Shown: positions 36,427 through 45,244, numbered from the stretch's first letter. The stretch is 64,000 nt of DNA from Streptomyces sp. cg36 (GCF_041080675.1 NZ_CP163520.1:7531501-7595500), one strand, 5' to 3'. Numbers and translations: made by a program. The notes: generated from the sequence alone by a model not told the origin.

Positions 36427-36714
36427 TCAGACGGTTTCCGCGGTGTCGGCGTAGTCGATGACCAGTTGGGTGACCTGGGGCGGCAGCGGGTCGATCAGGA
36501 TGGGCGCGACGAGCTGGACGTGTCCCTGCTCGCTCACCGGCGCGGGGTCCACCGTGCTCGCGTCGAGACGGAAGTCCATCTGGGAGATCTGCGGTGGCGG
36601 ACCGGCCGGGGCCGACGGTTCGTCGCCGTCCAGGGCGAGGTCGAAGTCCACGTCGACGTCCACGACGTCGGTGGGCTGTCGGTCGGCGGTGGTCAGGGTG
36701 ATCACGGCGGTCAC
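36427..36714 (-). CDS. Candidate borosin precursor peptide (95 aa)
   Basis: The GTG at 36714 is chosen for the AGGGG site four bases upstream; an ATG at 36750 would add 12 residues but has no ribosome site. The protein has no Cys. It has an acidic strand-like N-terminal part (V-D-V-D-V-D-F-D-L-A-L-D, about 18-29), a Pro-rich bend, and an aliphatic, Pro-containing C-terminus (about 65-95; V-Q-L-V-A-P-I-L-I-D-P-L then V-T-Q-L-V-I-D-Y-A). Hydrophobic C-terminal cores are usual for borosins. Its position just ahead of the methyltransferase makes it the best substrate candidate. It has no helical leader of the SonA kind; that element may sit in the enzyme. An unrelated small partner protein is the alternative. 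Confidence 0.6.
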   Translation of the reverse strand: MTAVITLTTADRQPTDVVDVDVDFDLALDGDEPSAPAGPPPQISQMDFRLDASTVDPAPVSEQGHVQLVAPILIDPLPPQVTQLVIDYADTAETV

Positions 36715-36826
36715 TCGTCCCCTCGGGGCCATGGTGGGAGGCGAGCCCATGGTACTGAACGGGTGTTCGGTGCGGGAGGGTTCGGGGCGCCCTTTGCCCG
36801 GGGTTTCCCCGCGGCGGTGCCCGGCC

Positions 36827-36876
36827 CCGGGCCGCGTCCGGGGTGATCCGGGTGGATCGTGCCGGACGCGGCCCGG
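36827..36876 (-). terminator. Hairpin terminator separating the AMIN-type gene from the borosin operon
   Basis: A perfect 15-bp stem (left arm CCGGGCCGCGTCCGG, 36827-36841; right arm 36862-36876) with a 20-base loop begins 10 bp past the stop of the secreted AMIN-like gene. It implies that the precursor/methyltransferase pair has its own promoter within about 36715-36826. Confidence 0.65.
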
Positions 36877-36885
36877 CGGACGGGG

Positions 36886-37407
36886 TCAGTGGTAGAGGTC
36901 GACGACGACCCGGTTCGGCGCGGTCAGGGTGAAGACCTTGTAGCCGGAGTAGTCGCCGAGGGACAGACCGAACGTCGTGGTGTGGTCCATCTCGAACCCT
37001 CCGCCCGCCGTCATCTGGAACCCCTTGAGGGAGGGCAGCGCGACGGACTGCACGGTCGGGCCGGTGAAGGCGTCGGGGCCGCTGTCCGCGGTGTCGGCCG
37101 GGTCGACGTCGACGAACAGGTACGACTTGCCGGTGATCTGGAGCTTCTTGTCCTCGTCGCGGGCGGCGACGTGGTAGGCGCCGTCGGACGAGACTCGCGC
37201 GTGCACGGTGGGAGGCGCACCGTTGCCGGTCAGGTCCAGCACCAGACGGTCGTAGTCCGGGTGCGCTCCGGTACGCGCGTCCAGGACGCAGAGGTGCGCG
37301 CACGCGGGAGCGGCCGTGGCGGCGTGGGCGGGGACGGCCGAGGCCGCCAGACCGGCCAGGACGGCGGCCAGGGTCGCGGCCCGGCGGGTGGTGTGGTTGA
37401 GGGCCAT
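36886..37407 (-). CDS. Secreted AMIN-like domain protein
   Basis: About 173 residues from the ATG at 37407. A signal peptide (M-A-L-N-H-T-T-R-R-A-A-T-L-A-A-V-L-A-G-L to A-H-A) precedes a beta-rich domain with D-Y-D-R-L-V-L-D-L-T-G near 50-60 and N-R-V-V-V-D-L-Y at the C-terminus, the strand pattern of AMIN-like secreted proteins of actinobacteria. Two Cys (A-C-A-H-L-C) follow the cleavage site. It probably binds cell-wall polymer. It lies upstream of the borosin operon but behind its own terminator. Confidence 0.72.
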   Translation of the reverse strand: MALNHTTRRAATLAAVLAGLAASAVPAHAATAAPACAHLCVLDARTGAHPDYDRLVLDLTGNGAPPTVHARVSSDGAYHVAARDEDKKLQITGKSYLFVDVDPADTADSGPDAFTGPTVQSVALPSLKGFQMTAGGGFEMDHTTTFGLSLGDYSGYKVFTLTAPNRVVVDLYH

Positions 37408-37789
37408 GGTGGTCACCAGTTCACATTCTCGATGGCGGGTGGGGTGGCGGCGCGGGTCCACGGGGTCGCCCCGGCGCCGTAGGGCGAGATTCGCACGGCC
37501 GGTGTGGGCGCGGTGGCCGTCCCGGACCGTCCCGGCCGTCCCCGAGGCGCTGACCTGCGAAGTGGGACGCCGGGCCGGGAAGACCGGGGACGTCCCCCGA
37601 TGCGGGGGACGCGCGGCGGCGCGCGTCCCGGAGCGCTCGTACGGGTGTGGTCATCCCCACACCGGGCCGCGCTCCGCAGAGCCCCGTGGGTGCCCGGAAA
37701 CCGGACGGTGGTCCGGTTAGTCTGTGGTCCGCGCGACGGCCAGGAGTTGCCGCCGCCGAGAGTGCCGAGAGTGATGACGGGGGAGGCAC
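37408..37789. other. 382-bp divergent promoter region
   Basis: This region separates the AMIN-like gene from the XRE/DUF2690 gene. It contains the palindrome listed at 37699-37718. I see no gene and no clear -35/-10 pair for the minus-strand gene. Confidence 0.4.
37699..37718. promoter_or_regulatory. Palindrome upstream of the XRE/DUF2690 gene
   Basis: Perfect 8-base arms AACCGGAC and GTCCGGTT around GGTG, 72 bp before the GTG start. An autoregulatory operator for the XRE protein is plausible; an RNA hairpin in the leader is the alternative. Confidence 0.5.
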
Positions 37790-38803
37790 GTGTCCGACCA
37801 GACCAATGCCGCGATGGGTACCAAGGAGCAGCTCTTCACGGAACTGCGCCGCATCAAACAGGAGTCCGGGTTCAGCTATGGACAGCTGGCCGACCGGACC
37901 CACTACAGCCGCTCCTCCTGGGAGCGGTTCCTGAACGGGAAGCAACTCCCTTCGAAGGTGGCCGTCGAGCAGTTCGCGTCCGCCACCGGGGCTGACCCGG
38001 ACCCCCTGCTGGCCCTGCTGGCGGCGGTGGAACGCCCGCCGGCCGGAGAAACGGCGGCCACGGCCGAGGCGCAGGTGCCGGTGCCGGTGCCGGAGCCGGA
38101 GCCGGAGCCGGGCCACTTTGGCGGTCCGGCTCCCGCGACCACTCCCGCGCCGGTGGCGGCCGGGGTGGACCCGGTGGCCGGGCCGCCCGGTGTGCTGCGG
38201 CGCGCGGCGCGGTGGATACCGGGGCCGCCCGGCCGGCGCCCGGCCGTTGAGCGGGCGTCGTCGTGGCGGCGCCGGTTCGGGGTCGTCGGCTACCTCGCGT
38301 CCGGCGCTGCCATGGGCGCGGTGGCGACGGTGCTGACGATGGGCACCGGCGCCGGGTCCGCCGCGCACGGTGTGTCCGCCAGTGACGGCGGAGGCCAGGC
38401 GTCGGGTGTGGGCGGTGCCCAGGTGGTGCACGCGGCCGGAAAGGTCGACGTGCGGTGTTCCGGGGACACCTGTCTGCGCCGGGATCCGCAGGCCATGGAC
38501 TGCCAGTGGGACGCGAGCACCGCGCACGACACCTGGCTGCGGGGCATGCACATCGAGCTGCGCTACAGCCCGGCCTGCCACGCGGTGTGGGGGCGGATCG
38601 AGAACGGCGCCGTCGGGGACGTCGTCAAGATCAGGGACCGTACGGGCATGGAACAGGAGGCCACCATCCGTACCGACCGGGACACCTACACCCGGATGCT
38701 CGCGGTCACCGACGAAGCGCCGGCCGCCTCGGTGGCGGTGTGCGGGGAGATACCGAGCCAGAAGCAGCTGGAGTGCTCGCCCAGCGCGAAGGTCGAGCCG
38801 TAG
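37790..38803 (+). CDS. Membrane-anchored XRE regulator with DUF2690 outer domain
   Basis: 337 residues from a GTG with a GGGGGAGG site. Residues 12-75 form an XRE helix-turn-helix (G-Q-L-A-D-R-T-H-Y-S-R-S-S-W-E-R-F-L-N-G-K). A Pro/Glu repeat (P-V-P-V-P-E-P-E-P-E-P) and a Pro/Ala linker follow, then one membrane helix (about 166-185; V-V-G-Y-L-A-S-G-A-A-M-G-A-V-A). The outside domain (about 220-337) carries four Cys and fits the DUF2690 family (C-L-R-R-D-P, W-G-R-I-E-N). Layout suggests sensing outside the cell coupled to a DNA-binding domain inside. The DUF2690 ligand is unknown. Confidence 0.85.
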   Translation: MSDQTNAAMGTKEQLFTELRRIKQESGFSYGQLADRTHYSRSSWERFLNGKQLPSKVAVEQFASATGADPDPLLALLAAVERPPAGETAATAEAQVPVPVPEPEPEPGHFGGPAPATTPAPVAAGVDPVAGPPGVLRRAARWIPGPPGRRPAVERASSWRRRFGVVGYLASGAAMGAVATVLTMGTGAGSAAHGVSASDGGGQASGVGGAQVVHAAGKVDVRCSGDTCLRRDPQAMDCQWDASTAHDTWLRGMHIELRYSPACHAVWGRIENGAVGDVVKIRDRTGMEQEATIRTDRDTYTRMLAVTDEAPAASVAVCGEIPSQKQLECSPSAKVEP

Positions 38804-38834
38804 GGACGGCCGCCGGGCCGGGGCGGCTGGTGTC

Positions 38835-39383
38835 TCAGCCGTCCCGCCGGCCGGGTGCGCACAGGGTGAGGGCGCAGTTCAGCGCGGCCAGGGCCACGCA
38901 CGCCCACCCCACCAGGTGCAGCAGGGCCGCCGCCGGACCGCCCGGGGAGACGCGCAGGGCGACGGCGGCGACGAGGCACAGCGGCAGGCAGACGGCGAGC
39001 GCGCCCCGCCGTCCGCCCCGGGCCAGCGTCCAGGTGCCCCGGAGGCTGAGCAGGCCGAGGAGCCCGAAGAGCAGCACGAGGAAGGGGGCGAAGACGAATC
39101 CGTAGTAGGCGGAGCCGACGACCAGACACGCGAACAGGGACGTCGACAGGGCGCCGACGAGGGCCGCGGGACGCAGTCGGCCGGACCCGCTGCGGATCCG
39201 GCCCGTCAGCCAGTGGGAGAGCACGGCGGGGAAGACGCCGATCGTCGCGGCGAGGGCGCTTTGACCGGCGGGGAGGCCGGACGCCAGCGTCACGGCGGGC
39301 GGCAGGAGCAGGGGCGGCAGCGCCATCAGCGACTGCGGCGCGTTGAGCCGTCGTACCACCGGCGGGCACCTCCTCGCGGTCAT
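38835..39383 (-). CDS. Small polytopic membrane protein
   Basis: About 182 residues from the ATG at 39383; an ATG 57 bp downstream (39326) is also possible. Four to five hydrophobic segments are visible (for example A-L-V-G-A-L-S-T-S-L-F-A-C-L-V-V-G-S and F-A-P-F-L-V-L-L-F-G-L-L-G-L-L). No family is recognised. Its stop lies 31 bp from the convergent XRE/DUF2690 stop. Confidence 0.65.
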   Translation of the reverse strand: MTARRCPPVVRRLNAPQSLMALPPLLLPPAVTLASGLPAGQSALAATIGVFPAVLSHWLTGRIRSGSGRLRPAALVGALSTSLFACLVVGSAYYGFVFAPFLVLLFGLLGLLSLRGTWTLARGGRRGALAVCLPLCLVAAVALRVSPGGPAAALLHLVGWACVALAALNCALTLCAPGRRDG

Positions 39384-39436
39384 GGGGGAAGGCCCCGGCC
39401 GGGTCCGCGGGTGCGGACCCGGCCGGGGCCGGGGCA

Positions 39437-42400
39437 TCAGCTGGCGGCGTGGCTGCCGTCGTCACAGAACATCGGGATGGTGGGGGTGCCCCCGGGGAAC
39501 CCGGAAGGCACGGCCTTCAGGCTCCAGGGGTTTCCGCCGTTGCCCCGGATCTCGGTGCCGCAGGAGCCGTAGCCGGTGTGGTAGTCGTCGCCGGGCGGCA
39601 CGTTGGAGAACGACTTGAAGTCGCCGCGCTGCACGGGTCCGTTGGTCGGCTGTCCGGTCTGGTCGACCATGTGGCCGTCCAGGTAGAGGTACAGGTTGGG
39701 CATGTAGCTCTGGTAGACGAGACCCGTCGTCGGGTTGTCGTCGATGTTCGCCGCGGCCGTCGACTTGACGGAACCGCCCGCGCAGAAGGCCATGCTGACG
39801 TTCTGCCAGATCGGGGGCGCCATGTTGAACAGGGAGCCCTGCGGGTTGCCGCCGCCGTCGAGCGTGGGCGCGCGGAAGAACAGGCTGTAGATGTCGCCCG
39901 CCGTGTCCGCGACCTCGGCCGGCACCTTCTGCTGGTCGGCGAGGCTCTTGAGCTTGCTCACCCAGGCGCTGATGTTGGCGTCCGTGCTGGGCGCCTCGTC
40001 GAGCGGACGGTAGCCGATGCTGCCGCCGCTGACGAACTTGGTCGTCACGCACTTGCCGGTGGAGTCGATGGTGGTCGGCTGCTGGCCCGAACGGTATGCC
40101 TGTCCGGGCGTGACGCCGGTCTCCAGCGGGTTGGCCACATGGGTGGTGCGGCCGGTGACGTTGCCGTCCTTGGCGTCGAAGGACAGGTCGGGCAGCGTGA
40201 CGCCGAGCGAGCCGTAGTCCTTGACCGTCGCCTGGATGAAGTTGCGGGCGAACGGGGCGATCTCGGTGTTGCCGGTGCGGCCCGAGTCCACCATCTCCTC
40301 GGTCCCCGGAATGATCTTTCCGTCCGGGCCGACGATGTACGAGGTGTCGATGTGCGTGCGGATCTTGTACGAGCGGTCCTCGTCGAAGGTGTGCTCGTTG
40401 ATCGTCGCCGGCGGGGCGGCGATCGCGAAGCCCAGCCAGTCGGCCTCGGAGGGGTGCGCGTTCGGGTCGGTGCCGGCCGCGTCCACGTCCTTCTGCCAGG
40501 ACTTGATCGCGGCGGAGGTGCTGCCGCCCAGGCACAGGTCGTTGTAGGCGCCGTCGTTGCAGACCTGGAAGTTCGACAGGCCGACCAGCCGCGAGCTGTT
40601 GTCGAAGGTGGGGCCGCCGGCCGTGCGCGAGTGCGCCCAGTCGTAGATGGTCTGACGCGTCCGCATCGGCGTCTTCATCAGCCAGGGGGTGTCGGTGTCC
40701 AGGTTCTGGTTGCTCTCGAAGATGGCCGCCGCGTCGAAGGTGTGGTGCTCGTAGGAGCCGTCCACCGGGACGAACGCCAGGGCGTCGTACGCCACGTCCA
40801 GGTCGCCCGAGGTGGAGTCGCCGGTGACGTTGGACAGGGAGACCTTGGCGTTGGAGCCCAGCTGGAAGTAGCCGACGGTCACCCAGTCGTTGTTGGCCTT
40901 GGACTGGTCGACGATCCGCTCGCGGGTCCGGCCGTCCTTGGTCGTGATCTCGTAGTGCGCGCTCTTGGTGGTGTGCGAGGGGTAGGGGACGAACGCCTGC
41001 ACCTTGTAGACGTGGTCGGCCAGGTTGGGCTTCCACGTGCCGTTGGTGGTCAGGTAGTTGTCCCAGTTGTTGGGCTGGCGGGCGTGCGAGAACCAGTAGT
41101 GGCCGCCGAAGCCGCCGCCGATCTGGTGCAGGTCCTCCTTGGCCTCGTACTTGCCCTCGTCGTCCGTGCGGAACTCCCAGGAGAAGGAGCCGTTGCTGGA
41201 CGCGCGCGTGCCGCAGCGGTTCTGCGGCGCGCCGTCGGGCAGGTCGTCGACCAGCACCGTGCCGCTGGGCAGCGCCGCCGCGTCACAGGGCCCGAGCTTG
41301 GGATGGGCGTCACCGGGCTCGCCGCGCAGCGTCTTGTACGTGAGGTACTCGTTGCCGCACTCGTTGATCAGCGGGCTGGGCGGCACCGCCTTGCTGGTGC
41401 AGTTCTTCCAGGTGACGTCGTGGCTGAACCAGTGCTGGTTGTAGCAGGCCACGGTGTGGCAGACCGGCGGGTTGACCGGGTCGCAGCCGTTGGTGGTGTC
41501 GCAGAAGGTGGTCGGCGGCGGCTTGATGGCGAAGGAGCGTTCGGTGGTGTTGGACCACCAGGCCGCGGAGAAGCCGTGCGTGTTGCCCTTGTTCAGGTTG
41601 CCGTTGTCGTCGTAGGAGTGGCCGGTGTCGATGGGGAACGCGCCCCAGCCCATCACCTTCTCCTCGTACGACCAGTTCTGCGGCTTCGCGGCGTCCGCGT
41701 AGTGGTTGTTGTCGAGGAACGCGCCGCGGTCGATCGGGTACTTGGGGTTGGAGGGGTTGTTGGCCCAGCCCAGGCCCCAGGCCGACGGCAGGTCCGGGTT
41801 GCTGCCCCGGGTGTTGAGGCCCGCGTTGTAGTCCCAGACGGCGGCGAACCAGTTCTCCGGGCGCGCCGGGTCGTCGTCGTTCAGCTTGATCTGCGTCCCG
41901 GCGGTGTGCAGCTCGTTCCACTTGTCCTGGAGGATGCGCACCGAGTAGGCGATGCCGGTGGCGTAGTCCACGGCGACGGCGCGCTGCTGGTCCGGCGGAA
42001 GGAGCACTTCCTTGTCCTTGGGGTGCCCGGCGATGCGCATGCCGTCGGTGGCCTGCCCGATGCCGTAGCCGCAGTCCGCCTTGTCCCAGTCGATCTTCCA
42101 GACCCGCCTGGGGTCGTACCCCGTGGTCCCGGCGTAGATGTTGGTGCCGTAGAAGTTGCCGATCAGCGGGTTGCCGTACTCACCGGGCTCGGCGTGGTTG
42201 CTCGCCTGCCACAGGTTGGACTCCTGCGTCAGGATGCCCAGCATGACCTGGGACGGGATCCGGCCGCCGGTGTTCAGGGTGCGCGGCGGGAACATGCCCT
42301 GCGGCGTCCAGGCCGGCAGCCCCGAGTTGTGCCAGTTCGCGGGCCGGTTGACGTAGGCGGAGGTCAGCTGGCCCCGGATCGCCATGTCGGCCGCCCACTC

Positions 42401-43780
42401 CACCTGGTTGGGGGTGGGCTGGTAGACCTGGGTGTTCACGTCGTTGCGCGGCACCGAGCAGTAGCGGTCGGCGTCCACCGGGTCGCTCGCCGGGTCGCCG
42501 GAGGCAGCGGCCTTGGCGCCGGACGCCGCGAGCGCCTTCTTCACGCTCTGACGGCCACCCGCGATGAACGGGAGCAGCGGCGAGGGCCTGGCTCCGGTCT
42601 CGGCCTGGGCCGGGGTCTGCTGGGTGGGGACGGTGAAGGCCAGCGGCTTCGCGGTGCCGGTCGCCGTCGCCTTGATCTCGACGGCCTCGGCGACCGGGGC
42701 GGCGCGCCGCAGGGGCGCGGCCACCTTGTCCGCGAGGTGCTGCGCGGTGGCCTGGACGACGGCGAGTTCACCGTCGGTCGACAGCTCCGCCTGGGCGGGG
42801 GCCTCGGCGACCCGGCGCACGGTGGCGGGCAGCGCGGTGGCCGCCGTGGACCTGCCCGTCAGGAAGACCTTGCCGGCCGCGCCCTGGGCCAGGCCGACCT
42901 GCCCGAGGGCGCCGACCGCCAGCGTCCTGACCGTACGGCCGCGCAGGTGCTGGACGTCGACCTTGCCGCCCTTGGCGGGCTCCAGGAAGGTGACGTTGCC
43001 GTCGGCGTCCGGGTGCAGACGGGTCGCGGTGCCGTGCGTGGTGGCCACCACATCGGCCTTGCCCGCCGGGTCCACCTTGATGAGGTGCGGCCCGGCCGCG
43101 GCCATCACGTCCTTGCCGACCGGGACCGCGGAGGTCGCCTGGCCGTCCACCGATCCCGTGGAGACGACCTTGCCGGTGGCGGCGTCGACGGTCTGCAACT
43201 GGGTCTGCTCGCCGGTGCTGTCGGCGCTGGCCTGGGTGACGACGGCGGTCTCGCCCGCGCCGCAGCCGGGGTCGAAGTAGGCCAGGCTGGCGTTGAGCGG
43301 CAGCTTGGTCACCTTGCCGGAGCCCAGGTCCACGACGGCGGTGAAGGCGCCCCGGTCGAAGAGGTCGCCGCGGTTGGTGAACGAGCGCGGCGCGTAGACC
43401 ACCACGGCGCGTTTGCCCGAGCCGGTGACACAGGCGTTGCCGATCCACTGGTCGGTCTCCAGGCCGGGCTCGGAGAGCGTGGCGACGGTGCGCCAGGTGT
43501 AGCCCGTACCGGCGTCGGCGACCAGCACGTGGAAGCCGGTGGCGTCGCCCGCCGTCGTCCACGCGCGGTCGGTCGACTTCTTCCAGTCCTTGCCGAGGGC
43601 GTCGCCGCGCTGCTCGGGCGCCACCGTGTTGGGCGCGGCCGGGGCCGGCGGCGGCGCCGCGGCGGCGGCCGACTGGCCGGCCCACGCCAGGCTGCTGGGC
43701 AGCAGCCCGGCGACCACGGCCAGTCCTGCCGACGCGAGCACGGGTATCCGTGCTCTGCGGGCGGTTGTGCGAGGTCTCAA
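39437..43780 (-). CDS. Giant secreted NocE/golvesin-like protein with lysozyme-like region
   Basis: About 1447 residues. The TTG at 43780 is chosen: GGGAG lies eight bases upstream and a signal peptide follows directly (A-R-I-P-V-L-A-S-A-G-L-A-V-V-A-G to A-W-A). A beta-propeller-like section covers about 45-340. Around 505-560 the sequence G-I-L-T-Q-E-S-N-L-W and, later, Y-G-I-G-Q-A-T-D-G resembles an SLT/lysozyme-like fold with a candidate catalytic Glu. At about 884-1007 lies a golvesin/Xly carbohydrate-binding-like domain (V-Q-A-F-V-P-Y-P then W-V-T-V-G-Y-F). The rest is unrecognised, with many Cys. Homologues in Streptomyces are often called NocE, after a nocardicin-cluster protein of unknown role. 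It may act on cell wall or extracellular polymer. Confidence 0.75.
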   Translation of the reverse strand: MRPRTTARRARIPVLASAGLAVVAGLLPSSLAWAGQSAAAAAPPPAPAAPNTVAPEQRGDALGKDWKKSTDRAWTTAGDATGFHVLVADAGTGYTWRTVATLSEPGLETDQWIGNACVTGSGKRAVVVYAPRSFTNRGDLFDRGAFTAVVDLGSGKVTKLPLNASLAYFDPGCGAGETAVVTQASADSTGEQTQLQTVDAATGKVVSTGSVDGQATSAVPVGKDVMAAAGPHLIKVDPAGKADVVATTHGTATRLHPDADGNVTFLEPAKGGKVDVQHLRGRTVRTLAVGALGQVGLAQGAAGKVFLTGRSTAATALPATVRRVAEAPAQAELSTDGELAVVQATAQHLADKVAAPLRRAAPVAEAVEIKATATGTAKPLAFTVPTQQTPAQAETGARPSPLLPFIAGGRQSVKKALAASGAKAAASGDPASDPVDADRYCSVPRNDVNTQVYQPTPNQVEWAADMAIRGQLTSAYVNRPANWHNSGLPAWTPQGMFPPRTLNTGGRIPSQVMLGILTQESNLWQASNHAEPGEYGNPLIGNFYGTNIYAGTTGYDPRRVWKIDWDKADCGYGIGQATDGMRIAGHPKDKEVLLPPDQQRAVAVDYATGIAYSVRILQDKWNELHTAGTQIKLNDDDPARPENWFAAVWDYNAGLNTRGSNPDLPSAWGLGWANNPSNPKYPIDRGAFLDNNHYADAAKPQNWSYEEKVMGWGAFPIDTGHSYDDNGNLNKGNTHGFSAAWWSNTTERSFAIKPPPTTFCDTTNGCDPVNPPVCHTVACYNQHWFSHDVTWKNCTSKAVPPSPLINECGNEYLTYKTLRGEPGDAHPKLGPCDAAALPSGTVLVDDLPDGAPQNRCGTRASSNGSFSWEFRTDDEGKYEAKEDLHQIGGGFGGHYWFSHARQPNNWDNYLTTNGTWKPNLADHVYKVQAFVPYPSHTTKSAHYEITTKDGRTRERIVDQSKANNDWVTVGYFQLGSNAKVSLSNVTGDSTSGDLDVAYDALAFVPVDGSYEHHTFDAAAIFESNQNLDTDTPWLMKTPMRTRQTIYDWAHSRTAGGPTFDNSSRLVGLSNFQVCNDGAYNDLCLGGSTSAAIKSWQKDVDAAGTDPNAHPSEADWLGFAIAAPPATINEHTFDEDRSYKIRTHIDTSYIVGPDGKIIPGTEEMVDSGRTGNTEIAPFARNFIQATVKDYGSLGVTLPDLSFDAKDGNVTGRTTHVANPLETGVTPGQAYRSGQQPTTIDSTGKCVTTKFVSGGSIGYRPLDEAPSTDANISAWVSKLKSLADQQKVPAEVADTAGDIYSLFFRAPTLDGGGNPQGSLFNMAPPIWQNVSMAFCAGGSVKSTAAANIDDNPTTGLVYQSYMPNLYLYLDGHMVDQTGQPTNGPVQRGDFKSFSNVPPGDDYHTGYGSCGTEIRGNGGNPWSLKAVPSGFPGGTPTIPMFCDDGSHAAS

Positions 43781-44126
43781 GGAGAGCTCCCGTTTCGTGT
43801 TTCCGTAGGTCCACGCGGCGCGGTGCGGCGCATGGGGGTGGGACGTGACGTCCGAGGACGCGTGTCCGGGGACGTGTGGGGGAGGGGCGCGGTAGGCCGC
43901 CGTGACGGTCCGGGGAGTGGGCGGTGGGTCGCCGCCGGGACCGGAGGTCATCGCACGCTAACGCTGTGACCGGCGGTTTCGGGCGTCCCGGGCGTCCCTT
44001 CCACGTCCCTGGGACCGCTGGGACGGCCCGGGCAACGGGCGCTCGCGCGAGTGGCGTTGCCGGGCCCGGCGGGACGACCCCGTCAACTCGGTTGCCCCGG
44101 TGGCCCGGTGCGGCGATGCTGGCCCG
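43781..44126. other. 346-bp divergent region upstream of the NocE-like gene
   Basis: Contains the promoters for the NocE-like gene (minus) and the small basic protein (plus). I see no recognisable operator or RNA gene in it. Confidence 0.35.
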
Positions 44127-44408
44127 GTGCCGGGGCAGCGGAAGAGGAAACGACAGCGTGAACGGGAACGGGAGCGGGCCGTCGACCGCTTCGCCCCCGG
44201 GGCGGGGCACTGGGAGGTGCTCTTCGAGACCCAGGACGAGGCGGCGTGGCTCGCGTATGTCGCGCGGCTGCGGGCGACGCGGCCGGACCTGGACTGGTCG
44301 GCGACGCGGGTGGACGTCCTCTGCGGACGTCTGGTGAACCCCACCACCCACCGCCTCAGCCACTTCGTGCCGAACGAGGGCGACGAGGACCGTGGCGCGG
44401 TCGTGTAG
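44127..44408 (+). CDS. Small protein with Arg/Glu/Lys-rich N-terminus
   Basis: About 93 residues from the GTG at 44127 (V-P-G-Q-R-K-R-K-R-Q). An upstream in-frame GTG at 44100 would add nine residues. Residues 4-18 are a run of alternating Arg, Lys, Glu and Gln, likely one charged helix. A compact C-terminal part (W-E-V-L-F-E-T-Q-D-E-A-A-W-L-A-Y-V, then L-C-G-R-L-V-N-P-T-T-H-R-L-S) looks folded. I recall similar unnamed proteins in other Streptomyces. The charged helix suggests nucleic-acid binding, which is only inference. Confidence 0.6.
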   Translation: MPGQRKRKRQRERERERAVDRFAPGAGHWEVLFETQDEAAWLAYVARLRATRPDLDWSATRVDVLCGRLVNPTTHRLSHFVPNEGDEDRGAVV

Positions 44409-44464
44409 GTGTGCGTGCACGCGTACGTGTACGTCTACGGGGAGCGGCGCGCGCGGACACGACG

Positions 44465-44492
44465 GACGGGCCGCCCATCGGGGCGGCCCGTC
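44465..44492. terminator. Bidirectional hairpin terminator
   Basis: A perfect 12-bp stem (GACGGGCCGCCC) with an ATCG tetraloop lies between the convergent small-protein and ricin-protein genes. Confidence 0.65.
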
Positions 44493-44530
44493 GCCGGACG
44501 ACTGTTCAGGGGTTCATGGAGACCGTGGGC

Positions 44531-45244
44531 TCAGGGGGTGAGCGTCCACTTCTGGTTGGCCAGGCCGTTGCAGTCCCAGATGCCCAGCTGCGTACGGTTG
44601 GCGGTGGCGAAGCCGAGGTCGTCGAGGCACTTGCCGGTGAGGACGTTCTTCAGCGAGCCGTCCGGCTGGGGGATCCACTGCTCGCCCGGGGAGCCCACGC
44701 AGTCGTAGATCTCCACCTTGGTGCCGTTCGGGCTGTCGGCGGTTCCCCACACGACGTTCAGGCACATGCCGAGACCGCGCACGCTGTGGTCGTTGCCCAG
44801 GGTCCACCACTGCGCGTTGGTGCCGTTGCAGTCGTAGATCTGCACCGGGGTGGCGACCGTCGTCTTGCCGCTGGCGATGTCCATGCACTTGCCGCCGTAG
44901 CCCACCAGGCGGCCCTGGCGCCCGGCCACGCCGACGACCTCGGCCGAGATGTGCTTCGTCGCCCAGGAGGCGCCGGTGCAGCCGCCGACCGAGGTGCCGC
45001 TGCCGGTGATCACGTTGCCGAGCACCGTGAACGGCACGGGCTGGCCGCCGCTGAGGTAGAAGCAGCCGACCACGGCCCGCCACTGGATGCTCGGGTCGAC
45101 GCCCGAGCACGTGGCGCTGCCGTACGGGCCTTCGTATCGGGTGGTACAGGAACCGGGGCTGGACGCCTGTGCGTTGGCGGGCAGCAGGACGGTGGCGAAG
45201 ACTGCCAGCAGAGCCGTGATTAACGCGGCGGCGGTGCGTCTCAT
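44531..45244 (-). CDS. Secreted ricin-type lectin protein, TTA codon at position 8
   Basis: 237 residues from the ATG at 45244 with AAGGAG six bases upstream. The signal peptide runs to A-N-A-Q-A. The N-terminal ~85 residues (two Cys pairs, S-G-V-D-P-S-I-Q-W-R-A-V-V-G-C) are unrecognised. The C-terminal ~130 residues form a ricin B lectin with three repeats (A-Q-W-W, E-Q-W, N-Q-K-W). Codon 8 (Leu in A-A-A-L-I-T) is TTA at 45221-45223, so translation may need bldA tRNA. Its role is probably binding of extracellular carbohydrate late in growth. Confidence 0.8.
   Translation of the reverse strand: MRRTAAALITALLAVFATVLLPANAQASSPGSCTTRYEGPYGSATCSGVDPSIQWRAVVGCFYLSGGQPVPFTVLGNVITGSGTSVGGCTGASWATKHISAEVVGVAGRQGRLVGYGGKCMDIASGKTTVATPVQIYDCNGTNAQWWTLGNDHSVRGLGMCLNVVWGTADSPNGTKVEIYDCVGSPGEQWIPQPDGSLKNVLTGKCLDDLGFATANRTQLGIWDCNGLANQKWTLTP

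Noticed and set aside
39449..43969. A 1506-codon open frame on the plus strand opposite the NocE-like gene
   Set aside because: It is the antisense shadow of a high-GC gene. The minus frame has a signal peptide, domain motifs and the correct codon bias; this one has only Val/Gly/Arg-rich low-complexity text.
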